This document shows, one piece after another, positions 1 to 6,469 of a DNA stretch of 64,000 nucleotides (within the stretch, counting starts at the first letter, position 1; each line of letters starts with the position of its first letter). The DNA is taken from assembly GCA_036381015.1 (NCBI GenBank), contig DASVDR010000029.1:32676-96675 (forward strand), in the 5' to 3' direction. A program made the position numbers and the translations under genes. The notes under the pieces are model-generated. The model saw only the letters and a list, made by a program, of their open reading frames with translations, made no database searches and was not told where the DNA came from. The DNA comes from Gammaproteobacteria bacterium (GTDB lineage: Bacteria; Pseudomonadota; Gammaproteobacteria; Steroidobacterales; Rariloculaceae).

Positions 1-935
1 ACGAACACGAGGGCGATGAAGAGCAAGCCCACGGCGGCGGGCAGTATCGCGTCGGCGCTCAAAGCGTCGCGGCGCGGCGCGAGCAGCATCGGGGCCGCCA
101 GGATCAGGGCACAGACGGTGGTCAGAAAGAAATACCGCGACAGCCCGTGCAGGTGCCACTCGTACCACACTTGCGCATCGACCCCCGAGCGAAATGCCGG
201 CCTTCGGGTCATCGCCGGCGCCGCTCGGCCGGCCGACTCGACTGCCGCGCGCGACGCGGCGGGCGGCGGATCGCCTCGCCGTGCAAGGGCCACGCCGCGC
301 ACGGCGACAGCGCCCGCCGACAGCACGCCGGCCGCGCAGAGGGCGGCGAATTCCGCCGCACCCAAAAATTCGTTGATGCCGGCAACGAGCCCGGCGACGT
401 GTACCGCGACCAGCACGAGCAAGAGACCGATCCGGCCCCAGCGGCGACGGAATGGAGTCCACATGAGCGCCTGCGCCCACGCGAGGAGGCTGAGCTCGAG
501 GAACGGGAACCACGTTTCGCGGCGGAGTGCATCGCTCGGCAGGTGCAGAGGTCCGGCGAGGAGCACGCGGCCGCCGGTGATTTCGATCGCGACGGCCCAG
601 GCGACCGCCCATACGAGCATGGCGTACGCCACGAACGGGAGCGCGAGCTGGATCGAGCCGACCGGCAGCGTCGAGAAGTGCCGCGGGAACGCCGATTCAC
701 GGCTTGCGGCATCCACCGAGAGCACGCTCGAAGACGTCACGAACAGCGCGAGCGGCAGGAAAAACGGCGCGGCGCGCAGGAAGGTGAGCATCGTGACGAC
801 GAGCGGCTTCCCTTCCAGCGCCCAAAGCGTGTCGAAGAGCGCGAAAATCACGACGTAGATCGCGCCGGCGGAGACGAGTAGAAGCCGGTGACGGCTGAAG
901 ACGTAGAGCGCGGCGCCCTTGAACGCCGCGTTCAC
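1..935 (-). CDS. ABC-2 type transporter permease (C-terminus off the window)
   Basis: Membrane component of an ABC-2 exporter, working with the ATPase encoded just upstream. The frame starts at a GTG (933-935) that overlaps the ATPase stop codon by four bases, and it stays open to the edge of the window. About 310 residues are visible, with several long hydrophobic stretches, for example around residues 17-33, 45-65, 95-115 and 155-180, separated by short basic loops. No catalytic motif is expected in this family. The order GntR, ATPase, permease is that of YtrA-type operons. The substrate cannot be told. Confidence 0.75.
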   Translation of the reverse strand, partial: MNAAFKGAALYVFSRHRLLLVSAGAIYVVIFALFDTLWALEGKPLVVTMLTFLRAAPFFLPLALFVTSSSVLSVDAASRESAFPRHFSTLPVGSIQLALPFVAYAMLVWAVAWAVAIEITGGRVLLAGPLHLPSDALRRETWFPFLELSLLAWAQALMWTPFRRRWGRIGLLLVLVAVHVAGLVAGINEFLGAAEFAALCAAGVLSAGAVAVRGVALARRGDPPPAASRAAVESAGRAAPAMTRRPAFRSGVDAQVWYEWHLHGLSRYFFLTTVCALILAAPMLLAPRRDALSADAILPAAVGLLFIALVF

Positions 936-1846
936 GGATGCTGGTCCCGCATTGCCGGGTCGCGTTCGGCAAGCGCGACGAAAAGCTCGTTCAGGCTGGG
1001 GGTGGCGCGCTCCACGAGGCGCGCATCGAGGGCGGCGGCCGCCGATTCCGCCGCGCTCGCTTCGCCGTAGAAGAATGCCGACCAATGGGGCCCCGTGCCC
1101 TCCCAGTGGAAGAACCCGTTCGCCTTCGGCGTGGCATGCGGCGGCTCGTTGAAGCGGAGCACGACGCGGTGATACGTGCCTTTCAGCGCGTCGAGCGCAT
1201 CGTTCGCGACGATCCGGCCATGGTCGATGATCGCGACGTGATCGGCTACGCGCTCGACCTCGTCGAGGAGATGCGAAGAGAAGAGGACCGTGCGCCCCTC
1301 CTCGGCGATGGTCTTCACGATCGCACGCAGGATGTCGCGGCGCACGAGCGGATCGAGCCCGGACGACGGCTCGTCGAGCACGAGAAGCTCCGGCCGGTGC
1401 GCGACCGCGAGCAGGAGCCCGAGCCGAGCGCGCTGCCCCTTCGAGAGCTCCTTCACACGCTTGCTCGCGTCGACCTCGAAGGTTTGCCGCAGCTGCTCGG
1501 CATAGTCGTCGTCCCATCGCGGATAGAACGCGCGTGTGAAGGCGATGAGCTCCGCGACGCGCATCCACTCCGGCAGCTCGCTCACCTCGGAGAGATAGCC
1601 GATCCGCGCGAGCACTTCGGTCGGGTGCGCGACCGGATCTAGCCCGAACACGCGCACCTCGCCCGCTTCTGCTCGGAGCAGCCCCATCACGTGGCGGATC
1701 AGCGTCGTCTTGCCGGCGCCGTTCGCGCCGACGAGGCCGAATACGACGCCGCGCGGCACGGCCAGGCTCACGTCCGCGAGCGCCCGTGTTGCGCCGAAGC
1801 GCCGCTCGAGCCCACGAACCTCGACGATCGTCTCGGTGCCTGTCAT
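932..1846 (-). CDS. ABC transporter ATP-binding protein
   Basis: The 304-residue ATPase that powers the adjoining ABC-2 permease. Visible motifs are Walker A GANGAGKTT at 40-48, the signature LSKGQRA at 134-140, Walker B LLVLDEP at 154-160 and the switch histidine at about 193. The usual Q-loop glutamine appears as a glutamate (GYLSE), as often seen in this subfamily. I chose the ATG at 1846 because a GAGGG motif lies about eight bases before it; an ATG at 1873 would add nine residues and overlap the GntR gene. The long C-terminal part is typical of ABC-2 ATPases. It is translationally coupled to the permease through a GTGA overlap. Confidence 0.93.
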   Translation of the reverse strand: MTGTETIVEVRGLERRFGATRALADVSLAVPRGVVFGLVGANGAGKTTLIRHVMGLLRAEAGEVRVFGLDPVAHPTEVLARIGYLSEVSELPEWMRVAELIAFTRAFYPRWDDDYAEQLRQTFEVDASKRVKELSKGQRARLGLLLAVAHRPELLVLDEPSSGLDPLVRRDILRAIVKTIAEEGRTVLFSSHLLDEVERVADHVAIIDHGRIVANDALDALKGTYHRVVLRFNEPPHATPKANGFFHWEGTGPHWSAFFYGEASAAESAAAALDARLVERATPSLNELFVALAERDPAMRDQHP

Positions 1847-1862
1847 GTCGCCCGCCCTCGGT

Positions 1863-2276
1863 TCAGCTTTCATGGCCGCCTCGCTTCGACTTCAGACCTG
1901 CGTGCATCGCGCTCGCGCGCTGGTCGATCACGGCCTTGAGCTCCTCGACGTCGACGCCGAGCGCGCTCGCCTCCGCGAGCAGCGTGTCCACCTTCTGCCG
2001 CACGATTCGCAGCCGCTCTCGGCGCGCGAACGGCGAAGGGCTGCTCGATACGAAGGTGCCCACCGTGCCGCGCTTCACGACCAGCCCTGCGATCTCGAGC
2101 TCTCGATAGGCGCGCGCGACGGTGTTCGGATTGATCAAGAGCTGCTCCGCTAGCGCGCGGATCGGAGGCAGCTCGTCGCCCGGCCGCAGGACCTTGGACG
2201 CGACCAGATACTTGATCTGGTTCACGATCTGCTGATAGACCGGAACGCCCTCGTCCGGCGAGATTCGTATACGCAA
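1863..2276 (-). CDS. GntR-family (YtrA-like) transcriptional regulator
   Basis: Short GntR regulator of 137 residues. The winged helix spans about residues 11-78, with LPPIR at 36-40 and the recognition helix near NPNTVARAYRELE. There is only a brief helical C-terminal tail and no large effector domain, as in the YtrA subfamily, whose members usually repress ABC-2 exporter operons in which they are the first gene. The downstream ATPase and permease fit this. A palindrome just upstream (2299-2320) is the likely autoregulatory operator. The inducing signal is unknown. Confidence 0.9.
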   Translation of the reverse strand: MRIRISPDEGVPVYQQIVNQIKYLVASKVLRPGDELPPIRALAEQLLINPNTVARAYRELEIAGLVVKRGTVGTFVSSSPSPFARRERLRIVRQKVDTLLAEASALGVDVEELKAVIDQRASAMHAGLKSKRGGHES

Positions 2277-2298
2277 GCCGCCCGCCGTAGTTGTGATG

Positions 2299-2320
2299 TT
2301 GTATCAAGACATTAATACAA
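2299..2320. promoter_or_regulatory. Probable operator of the GntR/ABC operon
   Basis: A 22-bp imperfect palindrome with arms TTGTAT and ATACAA and a further symmetric AA/TT pair inside the 10-base centre. It lies 23 bases upstream of the GntR start codon, in a local AT-rich patch. The position and GntR-like symmetry suggest autoregulation by the YtrA-like protein. The link is inferred. Confidence 0.6.
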
Positions 2321-2503
2321 GAAACGTCGAGGGTCAAGGGAGAGACGCAGCGCATCCCGGGCGGTCGGATGGTGCCGATGCCTCCCCCTGGCCCCGGGCG
2401 CGAGGTCGTCGCCGCGATGGCTTGCGCGCACGTCGCGCGGCGAGGAGCCGAACGTTTAGACTATTGGCGGCCCGCGTCACCGAGCGGGCGGGGGAGGAGA
2501 AAA

Positions 2504-3394
2504 ATGAGAACGACGACGTGGGCGGCTCTCGCCGTGCTGGCCGGCATCGCGGCAACGGCCGATCGAACCGCATCGGCCGCCACCGACACATGCGACCGCG
2601 AGTGTCTGCGCGGCATGATCACAACGTTCCTCTATGCGCTGCTCGAGCATGATCCGAGCAAGTTGCCCGTCGCCGACACGCTGCGCGTGACGGAGGACGC
2701 CATCGAGAAGCCGCTTGCGCAGGTAAGCCTACTGAACACCGTCACGAGGCTCCGCGGCTATCGCCAGGATATCCTCGATGAGCGCGCGGGAATGGCCGGT
2801 GCGGATGTCGTCGTGGAAGAGGATGGAGCGCCGGTGCTGCTGGTCGTTCGTCTCAAGGTCGTCGACCGGCAGATCACCGAGATCGAGACGGTCGCGACGC
2901 GGAGCCGCGCGGAGGGACTCATCTTCAACATCGATGGTTTGAGCGCCCCGAGCGAAGAGATGAACTACGCCCCGCGTCCGGAGCAACTCGCCTCGCGCGA
3001 GGAGGCGATCGAGGCGGCGATGCACTATCCGGCGGGCCTCAATGCGGCGAAGACCTTCGCCGCGGTGAACGCACCGTTCGCGCCGGACGCTTACCGTTAC
3101 GAGAACGGCCAGGTGATGGCGGGCCCGGACTGCACGTTCGCCCCGGGCTGCCAGAACATCGCGACGCAGTCGCTGGCCATTTTCGAGCGCCTCGGCGACG
3201 TTTCGACGCGCCTGATCGGAGTCGACGAGCGAATGGGGATCGTCTGGCTCCGCATGGCGTGGGGCGTACGCGAAGAAGGCGGAGACCAGCTTACGGTCTG
3301 GGAAAGCTTCAAAGTCTACGACGGTCAGATCCACGCCGTCGAGGCGTTCATGAAGGTCCTGCCCATTGAGCTCCGGTGGGGCGGCTGGGAGTAG
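2504..3394 (+). CDS. Exported hypothetical protein
   Basis: A 296-residue protein with a Sec-type signal peptide (basic start, then a hydrophobic stretch ending near ASAA at about residue 26). The mature part opens with a cysteine pair (CDRECL) and a helix, LYALLEHDPSKLP, followed by mixed alpha/beta sequence such as VVRLKVVDRQITEIET. This resembles the NTF2/SnoaL-like fold of many exported proteins, but I cannot assign a family. The ATG at 2504 has a GGGAGGAG ribosome site. The gene ends directly against the convergent DUF998 gene: the two stop codons touch. Confidence 0.75.
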   Translation: MRTTTWAALAVLAGIAATADRTASAATDTCDRECLRGMITTFLYALLEHDPSKLPVADTLRVTEDAIEKPLAQVSLLNTVTRLRGYRQDILDERAGMAGADVVVEEDGAPVLLVVRLKVVDRQITEIETVATRSRAEGLIFNIDGLSAPSEEMNYAPRPEQLASREEAIEAAMHYPAGLNAAKTFAAVNAPFAPDAYRYENGQVMAGPDCTFAPGCQNIATQSLAIFERLGDVSTRLIGVDERMGIVWLRMAWGVREEGGDQLTVWESFKVYDGQIHAVEAFMKVLPIELRWGGWE

Positions 3395-4126
3395 CTACTC
3401 ATAGGGGGATCGAGGCCCGCAGCTCGGGTGCGGCGCCGCGCGGTACAGGTGGAGCGACATGACGGCGAGCCATGCCCACCCTACGACGACACTCAACCAG
3501 ATTCCCAGGGTTGCAGCGGAAGCGGAGCGGCTCGAGAGTGCCGCGCCACCGAAGAATCCCAGCGCGACCGCAAGGCCGCATGTGAGCGAGAGACGCGCGA
3601 GCGACGGCACGTTACGGCGCGACATTACTCGCGCCGCGAGGAAGCAACTGACGGCGAGGGAGATGAATCCCAACGAGCCCGCGACGAGGTGGAGCAACCC
3701 CGACGTGCTGATAGACGAGGGATATCCTTCGGGAGTCCCGGGGGGAAAGCCGTCCGACGGGTCTGCCGTGAACACGGCCGCCACGATCATGCTCGCGCCG
3801 AAGGCGCCGAGGAACCCGCTCACCGCGCGCGCCTTCGCCCCCAGCACGCGCGCGGCCCCCGCGGCAGCGGCGAGTACCATCAGGCCACTGATCACGAAGT
3901 TCGCAGTCTGGACCCAACCGCCCGGCCCGTTGGCGAGCAAGCTCAGCGGGTGACGCGTGAGGTCGAAGCCGTCGCGAAGGAAAGCCTGAATCAGACCGAC
4001 GGCCACATAGAAGGGACCCACGAGCACGCCATAACCGAGCAGCGACCGCGTGACCGCGGCGCCCCGATCGAATCCCGATTCGTTCCCGAGCTTCGGTGCC
4101 GCGCCGGGGGATGTTTCGGGCTCCAT
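3395..4126 (-). CDS. DUF998 family membrane protein
   Basis: A 243-residue integral membrane protein with six or seven hydrophobic segments. It has the DUF998 features of a first helix ending in a short amphipathic stretch (DLTRHPLSLLANGPGGWVQ) and a later TADPSDGFPPGTP loop. DUF998 proteins have no settled function. It is transcribed away from the TetR gene, and a palindrome lies between the two start regions, so the TetR protein probably represses it. The C-terminal stop abuts the stop of the convergent exported-protein gene. Confidence 0.85.
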   Translation of the reverse strand: MEPETSPGAAPKLGNESGFDRGAAVTRSLLGYGVLVGPFYVAVGLIQAFLRDGFDLTRHPLSLLANGPGGWVQTANFVISGLMVLAAAAGAARVLGAKARAVSGFLGAFGASMIVAAVFTADPSDGFPPGTPEGYPSSISTSGLLHLVAGSLGFISLAVSCFLAARVMSRRNVPSLARLSLTCGLAVALGFFGGAALSSRSASAATLGIWLSVVVGWAWLAVMSLHLYRAAPHPSCGPRSPYE

Positions 4127-4138
4127 CGTCGGCTTACC

Positions 4139-4903
4139 ATGACTGGTTTGGATTTATATCCTGGACGGTATAATATTTCACCCATCAGTACAAGATCATC
4201 CAACCGGAGCGCTCGCCGGCGCCGAGCTCGCCGCTTCGCGGGTCCGCGCGCGGACGACCCGCGCGTCGTTCGGTCGCGCGCGGCCGTAGTCGATGCGGCG
4301 CGGACACTCTTCCTGCGCAACGGGTATGCGGGTACCACGATGGAGGAGATCGCGGCGCTCGCCGGCCTCACGAAGCGCACGGTCTACAACAACTACGCCG
4401 ACAAGGATGCGCTCTTCACACAGATCGTCGGGGACGTCATCGCTTACGCGGAAGAGTTCGCCCGCGAGCTGCACGAAGCGTTCACCGTCGGGATCACCGC
4501 AACGAACCTTAGGGCGGCACTGGACGACCTGGCTTGTCGCCTCGCGCTCGTCATCGTGCGCCGCGAGGTGATCGCGCTTCGGCGGCTCCTGATCGCCGAG
4601 GCGCGGGCGTTTCCCGCTCTGGCGAGGGAGTACTTCGATCGCGTTCCCGGTCAGGTGCTCGAAGCGCTGGCGTCGGGATTCGAGCATTTGGGGCGGGCCG
4701 GGCTGCTGCGAGTGGCGGACGCGCGATGCGCCGCGTCGCAGTTCGCGTACCTCGTGGCCGGCGAGCCCCTGGACCGCGCGATGCTGGTAGGGACGGTGCC
4801 GTCCAGAGAGCACGTCGTCGCCTGTGCGCGGGAAGGAGTCGAGACGTTCCTCGCGCGATACGGCGCCGCGCGCGGCCGGCGCGACCGTTACGGCGCTCGG
4901 TAG
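4139..4903 (+). CDS. TetR/AcrR-family transcriptional regulator
   Basis: A TetR regulator with the DNA-binding helix-turn-helix at about residues 48-93 (VDAARTLFLRNGYAGTT, then LTKRTVYNNYADKDALF). The C-terminal ligand domain resembles the AefR type. The start is uncertain. The ATG at 4139 gives 254 residues with an unusually long 45-residue basic lead, and a palindrome plus a perfect TATAAT box (4169-4174) fall inside this 5' end. No other ATG, GTG or TTG is available in frame downstream before the HTH. It is divergent from the DUF998 gene, its likely target. Confidence 0.88.
   Translation: MTGLDLYPGRYNISPISTRSSNRSARRRRARRFAGPRADDPRVVRSRAAVVDAARTLFLRNGYAGTTMEEIAALAGLTKRTVYNNYADKDALFTQIVGDVIAYAEEFARELHEAFTVGITATNLRAALDDLACRLALVIVRREVIALRRLLIAEARAFPALAREYFDRVPGQVLEALASGFEHLGRAGLLRVADARCAASQFAYLVAGEPLDRAMLVGTVPSREHVVACAREGVETFLARYGAARGRRDRYGAR
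4154..4173. promoter_or_regulatory. TetR-type operator overlapping a divergent promoter
   Basis: A 20-bp palindrome with arms TTATAYC and GRTATAA around CTGGAC. A TATAAT box on the + strand (4169-4174), with TTTGGA 16 bases upstream, lies over its right half. TATAAA on the - strand (4153-4158) overlaps its left half. The site sits between DUF998 and TetR, as expected for autorepression and control of the neighbour. Confidence 0.65.
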
Positions 4904-4928
4904 CGCTAGAATCGCCGGGCAGGGGGGC

Positions 4929-5017
4929 ATGAGAATCCGGCAGTCGCTCCCTGCGGAGGGCTCATGACTGTTTTCGAGCTGGACGTCTCGGGTTTTCCGA
5001 CACCGGAGTCACGATGA
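4929..5017 (+). other. Two tiny overlapping reading frames leading into the GFA gene
   Basis: A 12-codon frame (4929-4967, MRIRQSLPAEGS) ends in TGA overlapping the ATG of a 17-codon frame (4964-5017, MTVFELDVSGFPTPESR). That frame in turn ends in an ATGA overlap with the GFA start at 5014. Both have purine-rich ribosome sites (GGGGGG and GGAGGG). They may be leader peptides that couple translation to the GFA gene, or chance. A TAGAAT -10-like box lies at 4907-4912. Confidence 0.3.
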
Positions 5018-5484
5018 GTAGCTATGAAGGCGGGTGCGCTTGCGGCGCCGTTCGTTATCGGCTCGAGTCCGAGCCGATGTTCGTTCACTGCTGTCATTGC
5101 CGCGACTGCCAGCGGCAGACGGGCTCGGCATTCGTGCTGAACGCGCTGATCGAGACGGATCGCGTCGTGCTCTTGTCGGGCGAGCTCACGGTGCACACCA
5201 TGCCGACCGACAGCGGCCGGCCGCACGACGTTTACCGCTGCGCGACATGCGGCACGGCCGTTTGGAGCGACTACGGCCGGCGCCGATACTTGCGATTCGT
5301 GCGTGTCGGCACGCTCGACGAGCCCGATGCGATCGCACCCGACGTGCACATCTATACGCGTTCGAAGCTCCCATGGGTACGCCTACCGGAAGGCGCGCGT
5401 GCGTTCGAGGCGTACTACCACATGAAGACGGAGTGGCCGCCCGAGAGCCAGACGCGGCGCGAACGGGCGGCCGGCAAGGCGTAG
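5014..5484 (+). CDS. GFA family zinc protein (glutathione-dependent formaldehyde-activating / CENP-V fold)
   Basis: A 156-residue GFA-fold protein. The zinc-binding cysteines are in place: CxC at 8 and 10, CHCxxC at 27-32 and CxxC at 76-79. The family is named after S-hydroxymethylglutathione synthase (Gfa), but most members have no proven reaction. The C-terminal tail after YYHMKTEWPPES is basic and probably disordered. It is transcribed towards a second GFA gene of the opposite strand with a 63-bp gap, and a third copy lies at 12622. The ATG at 5014 overlaps the stop of a tiny upstream frame. Confidence 0.9.
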   Translation: MSSYEGGCACGAVRYRLESEPMFVHCCHCRDCQRQTGSAFVLNALIETDRVVLLSGELTVHTMPTDSGRPHDVYRCATCGTAVWSDYGRRRYLRFVRVGTLDEPDAIAPDVHIYTRSKLPWVRLPEGARAFEAYYHMKTEWPPESQTRRERAAGKA

Positions 5485-5547
5485 CAGCGGCATGCCGTTC
5501 GGCGAGCGTCACGCACCCTCCGCCATCCTTGGCAGCGGAACGGCGTC

Positions 5548-5943
5548 CTATCCCGGATACTCGTCGAACTCCGCGAGCCCCTGCTGGCGCTTGTGCCACG
5601 GCGGGCTCGATTTCAAGAACATGTGCGCCGACTCGACGAGCGGCTCGGCGGTGTCGAGCGTCCCCGGCTGGATGAAGTAGATCCCCATCGAGGGGTGACC
5701 GGTCGGCATGTGCGTGCCGCACACGGAGCAGAAATTGCGGAAGTTGCCGGGAGAGCTTTCGTACTTCTTGAGCAGCGACTCGCCGCTCGTCCACTTGAAG
5801 CTGTCGAACGGTGCCGTGGTGTAGTCGCCGTAAGCCGAGCCGCTCGTCTTCTGACAGATCTTGCAGTGGCATTTCGTGACGCTCGGCCCGACCGTGGCCG
5901 CTTCGTAAGTGACCTTTCCGCACAAGCAGCTTCCCTTGGCCAT
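5548..5943 (-). CDS. GFA family zinc protein
   Basis: A compact 131-residue GFA-fold protein with C6/C8, C25/C27/C30 and C72/C75 as zinc ligands. It is closer to the DUF-type GFA proteins (GSCLCGKVTYEA start, CHCKICQKTSGSAYG) than the convergent neighbour is. The ATG at 5943 was chosen because the family begins just before the first CxC; upstream in-frame sequence lacks family similarity. It may bind glutathione or a thiol adduct, but the activity is unknown. Confidence 0.9.
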   Translation of the reverse strand: MAKGSCLCGKVTYEAATVGPSVTKCHCKICQKTSGSAYGDYTTAPFDSFKWTSGESLLKKYESSPGNFRNFCSVCGTHMPTGHPSMGIYFIQPGTLDTAEPLVESAHMFLKSSPPWHKRQQGLAEFDEYPG

Positions 5944-6035
5944 TTTGGTTCTCCAAACATGTCTGCCGCGCCTCGAGGCCGCGGCACGTCGGGTGGCTGA
6001 ATCGGAGATCAATCGTAGCAGCGGCGGTCTATTGC

Positions 6036-6205
6036 GACAAAGTGCTCGCTTGCCGATACGCTCGAGGCCGGCTCCAAGTTTCGAGATTCAGATCGCCGGC
6101 CAGCGGATCTACGTCCCGGCGCGCGCGAGCTTCAGCGTCGAGCACGAGCGCGGCGCCGCGGAAGAGGAGATCGAATTTCAGATCAAGCGGCCGGCCGGCG
6201 AGTAG
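6036..6205 (+). pseudogene. Broken amphi-Trp domain gene (frameshifted remnant)
   Basis: One frame reads SLADTLEAGSKF up to about 6081. The next frame continues, after one extra base (C at about 6082), as EIQIAGQRIYVP and then EEEIEFQIKRPAGE to a TAG at 6203-6205. Joined, this matches the layout of amphi-Trp proteins: a helix with LAD.LE.G, a basic strand, an acidic strand, and a final EIEFQIKW-like strand. The helix frame has a TAG 24 bases upstream of the helix, and the N-terminal part of the domain is missing. A read error could explain the shift but not the lost start. Confidence 0.5.
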
Positions 6206-6220
6206 GCCGACCGGCCGCGC

Positions 6221-6376
6221 TTACTTCTTCTTCGGCAGCGGCTCGCAGCCGAGCTCGCGCAGGCGCGCCTCGTCGAGGACGGCGGTCGCCTCGGCGTCGA
6301 TCTGCGCGTCGTCCGGCTCCTTCGGGAGAATCGCGGTCTCGGCGTGCTCTTCGTCCCGGTGCTTGTCTCGCTCCAT
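6221..6376 (-). CDS. Small highly charged protein, 51 residues
   Basis: An open frame of 51 codons with the GC-rich third positions of the neighbouring genes. It begins MERDKHRDEEHAETA, has a central acidic segment (EPDDAQIDAEA), and ends in LPKKK. There is no signal peptide or membrane segment. No family is recognised. It lies between the amphi-Trp remnant and the permease gene, with no convincing Shine-Dalgarno site. A GGCCGG hairpin just beyond its stop (about 6189-6217) may end transcription. Confidence 0.45.
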   Translation of the reverse strand: MERDKHRDEEHAETAILPKEPDDAQIDAEATAVLDEARLRELGCEPLPKKK

Positions 6377-6469
6377 CGTGTCGCGTCTCGTGCCTTTGAG
6401 GACGAGTCAGCGTAGGGGGCGCGAGCCTGCGGCGACAGGACCGGGATCACGATCCGAAGACCACTCCTG

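Noticed and set aside
6395-6440. A possible third REP-like copy (GCGCGAGCC..GCGG..CGACAGG)
   Set aside because: Only scattered identity with the 51-bp element and no paired arms, so it is probably chance in GC-rich DNA.
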